Counted from the stretch's first letter, positions 1 to 8,718 are shown. The stretch: 64,000 nt of DNA from an uncultured Anaerotruncus sp. (GCA_900539775.1 UQDL01000004.1:62001-126000), one strand, 5' to 3'. The notes: generated by a model not told the origin, from the sequence alone. Numbers and translations: made by a program.

Positions 1-291
1 ATTGTTGAGGCCACTCTCGGTGCAGAACTTGAGGTGCCGACACTTGACGGCAATGTAAAATACAATATGCCGGCGGGAACACAACCAAACGATGTTTTCA
101 AGCTTAAGGGCAAAGGTATTCAAAGGCTTAATTCCGTTGGCAAGGGCGACCAATTCGTTCGCATTATTGTTGACATTCCGAAAAATCTTTCATCCGAGCA
201 AAAAAATCTGCTTTTGCAGTTTGACAAAACCTACACTGCCCCAAAAAACGGCGGCAAGGAAGGATTTTTTGATAAATTTAAGAAAAAATAA
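1..291 (+). CDS. dnaJ: Chaperone DnaJ, C-terminal part (partial at window start)
   Basis: The reading frame is open from the first base and stops at 291, so only the last 96 residues are visible. The segment carries the hallmarks of the DnaJ C-terminal substrate-binding domain: a stretch reading EATLGAELEVPTLDG, then a PAGTQP turn, then a VFKLKGKGI strand. DnaJ is the Hsp40 co-chaperone that delivers unfolded protein to DnaK and stimulates its ATPase in the cytoplasm. The tail ends in a basic GFFDKFKKK-type sequence, which is common for Firmicutes DnaJ. An intrinsic terminator follows directly, so dnaJ is the last gene of its operon. The J domain and zinc-finger region lie outside the window; a DnaJ paralogue such as CbpA cannot be fully excluded. 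Confidence 0.93.
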   Translation: MVEATLGAELEVPTLDGNVKYNMPAGTQPNDVFKLKGKGIQRLNSVGKGDQFVRIIVDIPKNLSSEQKNLLLQFDKTYTAPKNGGKEGFFDKFKKK

Positions 292-295
292 AAAA

Positions 296-330
296 AGGCT
301 TCGGTGTTTTTCAATGCCGAAGCTTTTTTG
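296..330 (+). terminator. Intrinsic terminator after dnaJ
   Basis: A GCTTCGG/CCGAAGC stem with a 12-base loop is followed by a run of six T. It begins about 6 bases after the dnaJ stop codon. Confidence 0.85.
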
Positions 331-443
331 CGCACTTTTGCAAGTTGTTTAAACAGTATATTGATTATGGCTTTACAAGTGTGCAAATAAGTGTTAATAT
401 ATTTTTGCTGAGCGGCAAAAAAAATTTATAACGGAAGTTTTTT

Positions 444-965
444 ATGGCACACCCTATCAAGCATTTTATAACAATAACAAAGCACCGCCACAGGGTTATG
501 AAGCACTGCTTTAAGGCAGGCATACCGTTGCAGGGGCTTACTCACGATCTTTCAAAATATTCGCCTGCAGAGTTTATACCGGGCGCAAAATACTATCTTG
601 GCAATCGCTCGCCTAACGAAGCGGAAAGAGTTGAAAAAGGATATTCTGCGGCATGGCTGCACCACAAAGGCAGAAACCGCCACCATTACGAATACTGGAT
701 GGATTACAGCACAAAAACAAAGCGCCTTGAGCCGATTGAAATGCCAACAAAATATTTCAAAGAAATGTTTTGCGACAGAGTTGCGGCAAGCAAAATTTAC
801 CAAGGCAAAAATTACACCGAGGCGCACCCGCTTGAATACTTTTCCCGTGCAAAAACACGAATTATCATGCACCCGAAAACAGCACAAAAGCTTGAAGAAT
901 TGCTTGTGATGCTGAAAGAAAAAGGCGAAAAAGAAACATTTGCATACATCAGAAAAATGAAATAA
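444..965 (+). CDS. DUF5662 family protein
   Basis: This 173-residue protein resembles the DUF5662 family, recognised by its N-terminal histidine-rich part (HPIKHF, TKHRHRV), the LTHDLSKYSP segment and a later AWLHHKGRNRHHYEYW segment. The family has no established biochemical role that I know of. The many conserved His and Asp residues suggest a metal-binding or HD-like fold, but that is inference. The start ATG has a GGAAG ribosome-binding site about 7 bases upstream. It stands alone, between the dnaJ terminator and a bidirectional terminator shared with eutC on the other strand. No signal peptide or membrane segment is visible, so it is probably cytoplasmic. Confidence 0.8.
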   Translation: MAHPIKHFITITKHRHRVMKHCFKAGIPLQGLTHDLSKYSPAEFIPGAKYYLGNRSPNEAERVEKGYSAAWLHHKGRNRHHYEYWMDYSTKTKRLEPIEMPTKYFKEMFCDRVAASKIYQGKNYTEAHPLEYFSRAKTRIIMHPKTAQKLEELLVMLKEKGEKETFAYIRKMK

Positions 966-969
966 GCCA

Positions 970-1004
970 AAGGGCAGAAAGCATTTTAAGCTTTCTGCCC
1001 TTTT
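970..1004. terminator. Bidirectional terminator between DUF5662 gene and eutC
   Basis: A perfect 11-bp stem (GGGCAGAAAGC with its complement) around a short ATTTTAA loop is flanked by A-rich and T-rich tracts. It sits between two convergent genes, so it can serve both. Confidence 0.85.
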
Positions 1005-1701
1005 ATAATTTCAGCGCAAGGCCGCCGACTTTTTGAACAAGCATTTTTTTAATAACTTCGGAAATATAAGCCGCCGCTTCAACGGGAGGCATTCCGATTT
1101 TGCTTATATTAGAAACAACCGTGTAATCGCTTTCGCTCATATCGGGATGAGGCTTATATGCCAAATAAGCGCTCATACTTTCATCCGTTATAAGACCCGG
1201 TCGCTCGCCTATGAGCACGCACACAACCTTAGCTTTAAGCAACGGACCTATTTCACGAGCAGTATTTACTCTGCAATAGCGAACAAAAAACGGCTTTCCG
1301 ACGGATATTCCGCTGCTTTCCAAGGCCATTTTCAGCAGCGGAAGCATATCGCCGCAATTCGCCCCTATTGCCGGAGCAGAAAGGCCATCGCCGCAATAAA
1401 TTTGCACATCCGCACCGATTGAAGCATTTTGCCTTAATATTTCTTTTTGAGATTCTTCAAAGCACCTGCCCCAATCCGGGCGTGTTATCATATCATATTT
1501 ATTTTTGCATTTTGTGCGCACCTCAAAAAGGCCGAGCTTTTCAAGAGTTTCTTGTGGCACCTCAGTCATAACGGCATCATTTGCCGCTGCGTGCGCCGCA
1601 CGAAAATCAAGGTAGCTGCTTGTTCTATATCTGCTTCCCGTTCTCCCGATTTGCAATCTTGCCGGAGTGCGTGAAGCAAGTGAATCAAAATAATCTGCCA
1701 T
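1003..1701 (-). CDS. eutC: Ethanolamine ammonia-lyase small (light) subunit EutC
   Basis: EutC is the small subunit of adenosylcobalamin-dependent ethanolamine ammonia-lyase, which splits ethanolamine to acetaldehyde and ammonia. The 232-residue sequence begins with a typical TPARLQIGRTGSRYRT segment (substrate and cofactor region of the family), followed by LDFRAAHAAANDAV and the TRPDWGR motif. The C-terminal half holds the GDGLSAPAI and LIGERPGL motifs. It is shorter than enterobacterial EutC because it lacks the N-terminal extension, which varies in the family. The start ATG has a clear GGAGG site 9 bases upstream. It follows eutB by 15 bases and is the last gene of a eutA-eutB-eutC unit. 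Confidence 0.95.
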   Translation of the reverse strand: MADYFDSLASRTPARLQIGRTGSRYRTSSYLDFRAAHAAANDAVMTEVPQETLEKLGLFEVRTKCKNKYDMITRPDWGRCFEESQKEILRQNASIGADVQIYCGDGLSAPAIGANCGDMLPLLKMALESSGISVGKPFFVRYCRVNTAREIGPLLKAKVVCVLIGERPGLITDESMSAYLAYKPHPDMSESDYTVVSNISKIGMPPVEAAAYISEVIKKMLVQKVGGLALKL

Positions 1702-1716
1702 AACACTTTTCCTCCG

Positions 1717-3078
1717 TTACAGAAAAACACGCGGATTTCCGGCATTTTTGCCGAGCCTGCCGTTTTCCCAAATTCCGTATTTTTCAAGCCACTGCCTAAA
1801 CGGCTCTATGGGCGACAAATTAAGCATTTCCCTGATTGCCGCTATATCGTGATAAGAAGTTGATTGATACATAAGCATAACATCATCGCTTTGCGGCACC
1901 GCCATCACATAGTGGCAGCCGGCAGAGGCAAGCATAACAAGCAAGCTGTCGCTGTCGTTCTGATCTGCTTTCATATGATTTGTGTAGCAAATATCACAGC
2001 CCATCGGAAGCCCATGCATATGACCGCAAAAATTATCCTCAAGTGCCGCACGAATCAATTCCTTTGTATCATAAATATATTCGGGCCCGATAAAGCCCAC
2101 AACAGTGTTAACAAGAAACGGCGAATAGTGCCTTGCAAGCCCGTAACAGCGTGATTCCATTACAAGCTGATCCGCACCGTTGTTGGCAGACGATGAAAGC
2201 TCACTGCCCTGCCCCGTTTCAAAATACATATAATTTGGGCCCTCTGCGGTTGAACACTTTGCCATCAGCTCATTTGCATTTTCAAGCATATCAACATCAG
2301 TGCCGAATGAAGAAAGCGCCGCCTCGCTGCCTGCGATTGACTGAAAACACAAATCCATAGGCACACCCTGTTTAAGTGCTTTAAGTTGCGTTGTAATATG
2401 CGAGAGCACGCAAATTTGCGTTGGTATTTGCAATTTTGTTTTAACATCATTAAAAAGATTTAAAATGTCTGCAGTGCTTTTAACCGTGTCTACGGCAGGA
2501 TTAAGCCCCAAAACGGCATCTCCGGCGCCGTAAGAAAGCCCTTCCAAAAGCAAAGCGGTTACGCCCTTAACATCATCCGTTGGGTGATTGGGCTGCAAGC
2601 GCACGGCAAAGGTGCCGGGCAAACCGATGGTGTTGTTGCAATGGGCTGTTATTTGCAGTTTTCGTGAAACATACATCAAATCAAGATTGCCCATCAGCTT
2701 GGCAAGCGCCGCTATAACCTCTGAGCTCATGCCCCGTGCAAGTGCCAAAATTTCATTGCCCGTTATCATATTATCGAGCACTTTTTCACGCAGCTCGCCG
2801 ATGGTAAGCTTTTTAATTTTTTCATATTGAGCTGCATCCAAATCATCAAGAATAATGCGTGTTACGCTGTCTTTTTCATATTCAACTGCCGGCGAATTTG
2901 TAATATCCTCAACGGTTAAATCCGCAAGCACATATTTTGCCGCCACACGCTCTTTTGCATTTTTTGCGCCTATGCCTGCAAGGGTGTCGCCGCTTTTTTG
3001 CTCGTTTGCCTTTGCAAGCACTTCCTTAATGCTTTTAAATTCATAATTATGTCCAAAAAGCATTTTATTCATTTTCAT
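1717..3078 (-). CDS. eutB: Ethanolamine ammonia-lyase large (heavy) subunit EutB
   Basis: EutB is the TIM-barrel catalytic subunit that binds ethanolamine and adenosylcobalamin. The sequence follows the family end to end: FGHNYEFKSIKEVLAKANE near the start, TTQLKALKQG and FQSIAGSE in the middle, FETGQGSELSS and YGLARHYSPFLVNTVVGFIGPEY, and C-terminal GCDICYTNHMKADQND. With the start at 3078 the protein is 453 residues, the length of the enterobacterial enzyme. I preferred this ATG over an upstream one at 3102 because a GGAGG site lies 11 bases before it. It overlaps the end of eutA by 14 bases, which indicates translational coupling. Confidence 0.97.
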   Translation of the reverse strand: MKMNKMLFGHNYEFKSIKEVLAKANEQKSGDTLAGIGAKNAKERVAAKYVLADLTVEDITNSPAVEYEKDSVTRIILDDLDAAQYEKIKKLTIGELREKVLDNMITGNEILALARGMSSEVIAALAKLMGNLDLMYVSRKLQITAHCNNTIGLPGTFAVRLQPNHPTDDVKGVTALLLEGLSYGAGDAVLGLNPAVDTVKSTADILNLFNDVKTKLQIPTQICVLSHITTQLKALKQGVPMDLCFQSIAGSEAALSSFGTDVDMLENANELMAKCSTAEGPNYMYFETGQGSELSSSANNGADQLVMESRCYGLARHYSPFLVNTVVGFIGPEYIYDTKELIRAALEDNFCGHMHGLPMGCDICYTNHMKADQNDSDSLLVMLASAGCHYVMAVPQSDDVMLMYQSTSYHDIAAIREMLNLSPIEPFRQWLEKYGIWENGRLGKNAGNPRVFL

Positions 3079-4435
3079 GATTGTCTTTTCCTCCGAACAC
3101 AAGAGTTTTTACAACAACGGGAACCGCCTTACCGCCTGCAACCGGCACACCGATATCAATATAATTCCCTCGGCGGCAATCTATGCCGTCAAAGCAAATA
3201 AATGGATAGCCGGGCGGAAGCTCGCCTCGCAGGCAAATTCCAAGAGCCTTTGAAAAATCCGCCTTGGTAACAACAACAACCGGCAAGCCTTTTTCAATCA
3301 ATTGGGAGCAGTTTTTTGCAATATCCTTTGCTATACGCACCAAATCGCCGAAGCTTGGCACATCATCGCCGGGAAGCGAAACAGCACACATTTCCGAGCC
3401 GATTCTTGAAAAATCCGAAATGCATTCAAGATTTTTTATAGGCAGCTCAACATTTGAATATTCGATTGTGCTTCCCGAAATATCCATGCTGAAATTCCCT
3501 GCACCTATAACAGTTGCTCTGATTGGGCTTGATGCCGAATTTACAATCTTTGCAGGATATGAAAGGCTGCTTTTTCTTATTGCAGCCGCAAGCTGATAAC
3601 CTATATCACCGAAATCTGCACGGCAACCGCCGCAATCGGCAAAGCATTCGGCAACACCGCCGGAAAACGAAACCGCTTCCGGCACATATTTGCCGCATGG
3701 CAAAGAATCCGTTATGCAATAATCAGGCACATTGCCGCAAGAAAAAACAGCATTTTTAATAATATCCGCAGCAATGTTGCACAGCTTCTCCGTTTCGGCA
3801 AAATCAGAAATTGATTTAACGGTTATTCCGTTATCTGCACACAAACGCTTTATTTCAGGAGTTAAAGCTGCTTTTCCGCTTTTATCGAAACGCACAAGCC
3901 TGCCGCCGATATTAAGGCAACAATCGTCAACGCAATCGCCGTCTTTAAAATAAGAAATATTTGTTGTGCCGCCGCCTATATCTATATTTGCGGTTACAAC
4001 GCCGCTTTGCTCGCTGAATTTATCGGCGCCTGCACCCTTGCCGGAAAGATAAGATTCAAGCTGAGAGCCTGCCTGCGCCGCTATAAAATTGCCTGAATAT
4101 TCCGCTATATCGGCAAGCACCTGCTTTGCGTTTTCTTTTTTTGAGGATTCGCCGGTTATAATAACGGCACCGGAATCAAAATCCTCCTTTTTAAAGCCCG
4201 CCGCAGCATATTCTTTTTTTATTATCTCGGCAACCTTTGCGCCGTTTATGTTTCCGTTTTCATCAAGAGGCGTAAAATAAATCTTGCTTTCATAGATTAT
4301 TTCCTTCTTGGTTATCACGGCATGGGGAACGGTGCCGAAACCACCCTGGACGGCAATCCCAATGCGGCTGATTATCAAATGCGTTGTTGTGGTGCCCACA
4401 TCAATACCCGCACTTAAAAGAATTTGATTTTCCAT
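3065..4435 (-). CDS. eutA: Ethanolamine ammonia-lyase reactivating factor EutA
   Basis: EutA is an actin/Hsp70-fold ATPase that releases damaged cobalamin from inactivated ethanolamine ammonia-lyase. The N-terminus has the phosphate-binding signature SAGIDVGTTTTHLI, and a second glycine-rich phosphate loop, NIDIGGGTTNISYF, lies near residue 160. The family segment GGFGTVPHAVITKKEIIYESKIYFTPL follows the first. The start at 4435 (ATG) has an AAAGGA site 7 bases upstream; an ATG-less extension to 4453 has none. It is the first gene of the eut unit and overlaps eutB. No eutVW regulator, eutH transporter or shell-protein gene is visible in the window. A terminator-like hairpin ends only about 17 bases upstream. 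Confidence 0.93.
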   Translation of the reverse strand: MENQILLSAGIDVGTTTTHLIISRIGIAVQGGFGTVPHAVITKKEIIYESKIYFTPLDENGNINGAKVAEIIKKEYAAAGFKKEDFDSGAVIITGESSKKENAKQVLADIAEYSGNFIAAQAGSQLESYLSGKGAGADKFSEQSGVVTANIDIGGGTTNISYFKDGDCVDDCCLNIGGRLVRFDKSGKAALTPEIKRLCADNGITVKSISDFAETEKLCNIAADIIKNAVFSCGNVPDYCITDSLPCGKYVPEAVSFSGGVAECFADCGGCRADFGDIGYQLAAAIRKSSLSYPAKIVNSASSPIRATVIGAGNFSMDISGSTIEYSNVELPIKNLECISDFSRIGSEMCAVSLPGDDVPSFGDLVRIAKDIAKNCSQLIEKGLPVVVVTKADFSKALGICLRGELPPGYPFICFDGIDCRRGNYIDIGVPVAGGKAVPVVVKTLVFGGKDNHENE

Positions 4436-4451
4436 ACAGCATCCTTTCACC

Positions 4452-4482
4452 AAAAAAGCCGACCTGCATTAAGCAAGCCGGC
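4452..4482 (-). terminator. Intrinsic terminator downstream of gtrA-like gene, just before eutA
   Basis: On the minus strand a 10-bp stem (GCCGGCTTGC pairing with GCAGGTCGGC through two G-U pairs) with a TTAAT-type loop is followed by six T. It lies between the GtrA-family gene and eutA, with only about 17 bases left before the eutA start. It therefore either ends the upstream transcript or acts as a conditional terminator for eut expression. Confidence 0.75.
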
Positions 4483-4501
4483 AAACATCATCGTTTTCGG
4501 T

Positions 4502-5083
4502 TTAATTCTGTGCCTCTTCTGCCTGTTTGGCAGCTTTTGCAGCTTTTTCCGCCTCAATGGTGGATTTCTTTTTTCTGTGGATTATAAAGCGATTGCAAGG
4601 ATAAGTCCACAAAGTGGGAATAGCCATTCCGATAAGCTTTATAACAAGATCGGCAAAATTGCCTGTTAAATTATGGCTTGCCGCAAAGGTTTGCATTGCA
4701 GAGCCTATCCAGCCGTTTGCAAAAATGGTGAACACAACCATTATAAAATACAAAATAATGCTGAGTGTTGGATTTGCATCTGCCTTAAATGTGATTTTGC
4801 GATTTAAGATAAATGCAATCAAATAGCCGACTGTTGTGGAAATCAAATAAGTGTAAAGATAACCCTTTGATTCAATGCCGATCATATTGAGGGCAGGGCT
4901 TGTGATGGCAACGCTTGTAAACGAAGCAAAAACAGTGTTTAAAAGCACCATGTGCACCACAAGCTCAATTGCAGAGGAGCCACCACCGGCAATTGAAAAT
5001 TTTATAAATTTCCATATTTCTGCGTGTTTTTCGGTCCATCTAACAAAGGGATTTTTCTTTTTATCCGTTTTATTCTCGCTCAT
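4502..5083 (-). CDS. GtrA-family membrane protein
   Basis: This 193-residue protein has four predicted membrane segments (roughly residues 25-48, 60-85, 108-130 and 140-165) in the GtrA pattern, with the internal GYLIAFILNRKITF motif and a final hydrophilic, Ala/Lys-rich tail. GtrA proteins are thought to help move lipid-linked sugars across the membrane or to interact with cell-wall glycosyltransferases. The first residues are charged (SENKTDKKK). It starts 15 bases after the metallophosphoesterase gene stops, so the two are probably co-transcribed. It ends at its own terminator before eutA, which argues that it is not part of the ethanolamine function. Confidence 0.85.
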   Translation of the reverse strand: MSENKTDKKKNPFVRWTEKHAEIWKFIKFSIAGGGSSAIELVVHMVLLNTVFASFTSVAITSPALNMIGIESKGYLYTYLISTTVGYLIAFILNRKITFKADANPTLSIILYFIMVVFTIFANGWIGSAMQTFAASHNLTGNFADLVIKLIGMAIPTLWTYPCNRFIIHRKKKSTIEAEKAAKAAKQAEEAQN

Positions 5084-5098
5084 AACTGCTCCTTAATG

Positions 5099-6223
5099 TT
5101 ATAAAAATTTTGCAAGCAAAACTATAACCGCCACAACGGCAGCCACAATTGCAAGTGCTTTTTCAATCATCGGAATTGCCGCATCCACCGTTTCCGGCGC
5201 CTTGCTTGACAAATAATCATAAACCGGCTTTTGCACCTTTGTGCCTACAAGCTCATCAAATGTGCGTGTGTAGGTTTCATATTCGCCGGGCTTATTTTCA
5301 TCAAGCTCTATAATGCGAACGCCTCGTTTTGTTCTGTTGCCGTAAACATTAAAGCCGCTCGACTGAGTAAAGCCGAGATCAACATTTTTGTATCTGCCTA
5401 CGAAGCTGTTTTTATGATCATGCCCTACAAAAACAGCCATAACATCGCCTTTTTCAGAAATTGCATCGAACTCGCCCGTGTTTTCGTTGGGAATTGACGG
5501 CGGCTCAAGCAGCATATCACCTTTTCTGCAAGTATCGCCGAGAACATAATATTCATTTTTATGAGTTCTGAACGCTCTGATAGCGCCTTTGGTGGTTTTT
5601 TTAACCTGCTTCAGCACATTATAGTATTCACACAAGGGGATATGTTGAAAAACAATTGACGGCACATAGGCGCCGTTTTCAGCCTTCAGTTTTTCCCTTG
5701 TTTTTTTATACCAATCAATAATTCTAACATCAAACGGCTCATATCCGCCGCCCTTGGCATCGGTGCCGCTGTCAAACAAATAAAGGTTGAAAACATCCCT
5801 GTTTGATCCGTCCGAAGCTTTAATCGGAATGCAGCAAGTGCCGCCGTCATCCGAAAGCTCTGCCGGCTGCTCACCAACGCAGTTCGGAAGCGCCTTATAA
5901 ATATTTTCAAACTGCTCTTTATTTGAAATTCCAACCTGCCTGTCGTGGTTTCCGAAGGTTACGGCAAAAGGAATGTTTCTTTTTGTTACCGGCTTAAGCA
6001 GTTTATAAATTGTTTCTGCAACGGCATTTTCAAGCTCTTTTCCCTTGCCTTTATAAGTAACTCCATAGCCCTTAATTTGATCACCTGTATAAATTACCAA
6101 ATCGGGCTTTTCCGCCTCAACGGCTGCCTCTAAAAGCGCCGAGGTGTCGGGTGACACGGCAGGAATTTCCTGAATATCCGTGATTTGCATTATTTTAAAT
6201 TTTCTGTTTTTGGTAAATCTCAT
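5099..6223 (-). CDS. Membrane-tethered calcineurin-like metallophosphoesterase
   Basis: The protein (374 residues) carries the metallophosphoesterase signature blocks in order: an N-terminal QITDIQE (DxQ in place of the usual DxH), YTGDQ near residue 48, FGNHDR near 95, a central FQHIPL and a GHDHKN block. These residues bind the two catalytic metals. The C-terminus ends in one hydrophobic helix (about residues 352-373) after a linker, so the enzyme is likely anchored to the membrane; no N-terminal signal peptide is visible, so the catalytic domain is probably on the cytoplasmic side. The substrate is unknown. It resembles Dcr2/YkuE-like phosphatases. It is followed after 15 bases by a GtrA-like gene. 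Confidence 0.88.
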   Translation of the reverse strand: MRFTKNRKFKIMQITDIQEIPAVSPDTSALLEAAVEAEKPDLVIYTGDQIKGYGVTYKGKGKELENAVAETIYKLLKPVTKRNIPFAVTFGNHDRQVGISNKEQFENIYKALPNCVGEQPAELSDDGGTCCIPIKASDGSNRDVFNLYLFDSGTDAKGGGYEPFDVRIIDWYKKTREKLKAENGAYVPSIVFQHIPLCEYYNVLKQVKKTTKGAIRAFRTHKNEYYVLGDTCRKGDMLLEPPSIPNENTGEFDAISEKGDVMAVFVGHDHKNSFVGRYKNVDLGFTQSSGFNVYGNRTKRGVRIIELDENKPGEYETYTRTFDELVGTKVQKPVYDYLSSKAPETVDAAIPMIEKALAIVAAVVAVIVLLAKFL

Positions 6224-6266
6224 ACGCTTCTCCTCAACAAGCGAAATAAAAAAAACAACCTAAAGG

Positions 6267-6310
6267 CAAAAGGAGGGCACTGCAAAATTTCAATTGCGGT
6301 GTCCTCCTTG
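6267..6310 (-). terminator. Hairpin downstream of the DUF3048 gene
   Basis: A 15-bp stem (AGGAGGGCACTGCAA with its near-complement) around an 8-base loop follows the DUF3048 gene on the minus strand. The T tract after it is weak (TTTTGCCTTTA), so termination strength is uncertain. Confidence 0.6.
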
Positions 6311-6408
6311 ACTTATTTTAGATTATCATACGGAAAAGAAAATGTCAATAAACACATTTCATGCTTTACATAATATTCACCGTAATTGAACATAAATTTG
6401 ACATTGCT

Positions 6409-7890
6409 TTATTGAACTTCAACCGCTCCACCGTTATTTGATGAAATAAATCCTATCCACGTTTTACCGGGATTAAGTTTGAGCTCATTGCCAGAAGCAT
6501 CTGTAAATACCAGCTTACCGTTATCCTCTTTCCAGCTGAAATCAACAACCGTGCCTGCGGATGCAAGCTTGCCCGTGCCGCTTGTGAATTTATAATTACA
6601 ATATGTTTCCGTTTTGCCGGATCCTTTATAATCATGCTTATCAACATATTCGCTTTCGGCCATAAGCATAACAACATTTTCAAAACTTACCTCTTGCTTG
6701 AAATCTGATTGATTTTTATATTTGCCGTCTGCCGAATCATATGTAAATGTGTGGTTGTAAGCAGACGAAGCTCTGTTTGAAAACTTGCCGGTGATGCTGC
6801 TGCAAGGCGATTGCGACACGGCAGTTGCCTTTTCGTTAAACGCAAACTGAGTGAAGCGAGATGAATCAATATCTGTTCTGTAGCCTTTTTTCTCAATTGC
6901 AGCAACAAGCTCGTTTCCGAGCAGCACGGCATTGTGAGGGCTAACCTTATCTTTGGTGCGTTTAAAGCAAGAAGATGTGCTCATACCGTCTATATTATCA
7001 ACATTATTGTTTTTAATATAATCATCTGCGCCCTCATAATCGCCCTTGCTGTGGCTTTGGCCGAAATGAACATACAAGCAATCAAAAAACTGAGAAAATT
7101 GCACAAAGCTTGGCCTTGCAGAGCGTGTTGGGCCAACCTGTTCCGGCAAATCGGTCATATCTGCATAAAGCCAAAGCATGCGGGTTATGCCGCCCTCAAC
7201 TTCGGCCTCAACAATAATATCGGGTGAATCCATATTATATTGCGGGCGTGCCTGAGGCGAATTTTCAACAACAACGGCAACCGGCCTTTTGCCGACTGCG
7301 GAATCATTATAATCAATCTCGCCCGTAAGCGGATTTTTAATAACAATCGGTGCCTCTGTGGTGGTGCTGCTAATAGGCAAAGTTTCTGTTTCCGGCTCTT
7401 TTTTATTGCGTGATGCGCCCACACAAATACCAACCACAATTGCTATGGCAGCCACAACGGAAACAACTGCAATTATTATTTTCTTATTCTTTGAATTTTT
7501 CATATATCCATCTTCCTCGGGGTATTCGTCTGCGTAATTTTCACCGTTCGGATCAACCTTCTCCGGTGAAAACGGCAGTTGCGGTTTATCGGAATCATCT
7601 TCCGTTTCCCGTGCTTTTTTCAAATCACTTTCAATAGCTTCAACGGAATCACTTTTTTCGGGTGTGCTGTTCCTTTCGCTTTTTTCATTTTTTTCAGGCT
7701 GCTCGGAAATCTTTTGCTGCTGCGTTGGTTCATCTGTGTTTTTCACAACCGAAAAACCGGAATTTTCTTTTTCGTTCAGCTTAAAATCCGTATTTTGCGC
7801 TTTTTCGTCATCAGACGGTTGCGGCTCATCGCCTTTTGCAAACTTAAATTCGCTAAGGATCTTATCAACCTCATCATCCTTATCAGACAT
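6409..7890 (-). CDS. DUF3048 domain protein with membrane anchor (YerB-like)
   Basis: The first 135 residues are highly charged and of low complexity, rich in Glu, Lys, Ser and Asp. A single membrane helix lies at about residues 138-158, and the extracytoplasmic part (about 180 to the end) matches DUF3048 and its C-terminal companion domain. Recognisable blocks include PVAVVVENSPQARPQYNMD, IVEAEVEGGITRMLWLYAD, VGPTRSARP and a late FENVVMLMAE segment. B. subtilis YerB is the known lipoprotein member; its function is not established. Here the protein is anchored by a helix rather than a lipobox and has a long cytoplasmic disordered arm, which may bind a partner inside the cell. GGAGG precedes the ATG. 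Confidence 0.88.
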   Translation of the reverse strand: MSDKDDEVDKILSEFKFAKGDEPQPSDDEKAQNTDFKLNEKENSGFSVVKNTDEPTQQQKISEQPEKNEKSERNSTPEKSDSVEAIESDLKKARETEDDSDKPQLPFSPEKVDPNGENYADEYPEEDGYMKNSKNKKIIIAVVSVVAAIAIVVGICVGASRNKKEPETETLPISSTTTEAPIVIKNPLTGEIDYNDSAVGKRPVAVVVENSPQARPQYNMDSPDIIVEAEVEGGITRMLWLYADMTDLPEQVGPTRSARPSFVQFSQFFDCLYVHFGQSHSKGDYEGADDYIKNNNVDNIDGMSTSSCFKRTKDKVSPHNAVLLGNELVAAIEKKGYRTDIDSSRFTQFAFNEKATAVSQSPCSSITGKFSNRASSAYNHTFTYDSADGKYKNQSDFKQEVSFENVVMLMAESEYVDKHDYKGSGKTETYCNYKFTSGTGKLASAGTVVDFSWKEDNGKLVFTDASGNELKLNPGKTWIGFISSNNGGAVEVQ

Positions 7891-8044
7891 GTGAAGCCTC
7901 CTTTTTCAAATCAACTGATTATATAATATCATATAAAATCACGAAATGCACTATATTTTTATCATTTTATTGATTTTGCACACAATATATAGTAAACTTA
8001 TGTTAAGGTGCACAAGTAAATGTGCTTTTGAAAGGTTGGTATAA

Positions 8045-8668
8045 ATGGCAAAGGCTATTCCGATAATCATAACAAACACAAATATTTTGCTTTACGATAA
8101 AGCAAGCGAGGAATTCAAGCCGTTTTCGCTGCAAGGGATGGAAACCATGCCTAACATTCCTTTTTACCATTCCTTTGCAAAGAAAATTGCGGAAAGCCAG
8201 CATTATTTTAAAGAATTTTTAAAACAATATTATCCGAAAAAAGCAAACAAAAATATTTTGGCAATAATTGTGCCTGACGATACAAGCCCGCTTGAAAGCA
8301 TTTTCATAAATGAGTTTTTCGTTAATTCCGGCACCTGCAAAGCCGTGGCGCAAATGACGATGGCACAGGCGCTTTCAAAAGAGCATTCTCAATATATTTC
8401 CATATCAAAATCATCAAGAAATGTTGTGCTGCAATACATCAGAAACAATGAAATAAAGGCTTCAAGATATTATGACAGAAACACATATATTGCGCCCAAA
8501 ATTTCAGATGATGCCAAAAGGCTGCATATAGACATTGAATATGAAAACACGCCGATTTTCATAAATAATTTCAACCTTGATATGGACGACTTTTTCGGCA
8601 TAGGCACGGTTATAACTCCGAAAGAATTTATGGATAAAATCGCGCAAATCGATGTGGAAAAAATTTAA
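8045..8668 (+). CDS. Unrecognised 207-residue protein
   Basis: I do not recognise this protein. It is soluble, without a signal peptide or membrane helix. It starts with a hydrophobic strand and hairpin (AIPIIITNTNILLYD) that looks like the first strands of an actin/Hsp70/sugar-kinase fold, and it has a second strand-turn, NILAIIVPDD, near residue 78. That fold suggestion is weak inference only. The gene is divergent from the DUF3048 gene across about 150 bases and has an AAAGG site before the ATG. Codon use looks like its neighbours. It is followed by a hairpin and by a small ORF with which it could be co-transcribed. Confidence 0.75.
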   Translation: MAKAIPIIITNTNILLYDKASEEFKPFSLQGMETMPNIPFYHSFAKKIAESQHYFKEFLKQYYPKKANKNILAIIVPDDTSPLESIFINEFFVNSGTCKAVAQMTMAQALSKEHSQYISISKSSRNVVLQYIRNNEIKASRYYDRNTYIAPKISDDAKRLHIDIEYENTPIFINNFNLDMDDFFGIGTVITPKEFMDKIAQIDVEKI

Positions 8669-8681
8669 CAAAGAATAGAAC

Positions 8682-8718
8682 AACCACCCCGGCAAATAAT
8701 ATTACCGAGGTGGTTTTT
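8682..8718 (+). terminator. Terminator-like hairpin that also holds a ribosome-binding site
   Basis: A stem formed by CCACC-CGG and CCG-GGTGG arms with a 12-base AT-rich loop is followed by six T. The right arm contains GAGGTGG, placed 6 bases before the ATG of the next small ORF. It can work as a terminator or as a hairpin that hides the small ORF's ribosome-binding site. Confidence 0.7.

Noticed and set aside
1003..4435. Part of an ethanolamine microcompartment locus
   Set aside because: No shell-protein, aldehyde dehydrogenase, eutH or eutVW gene is found on either side.
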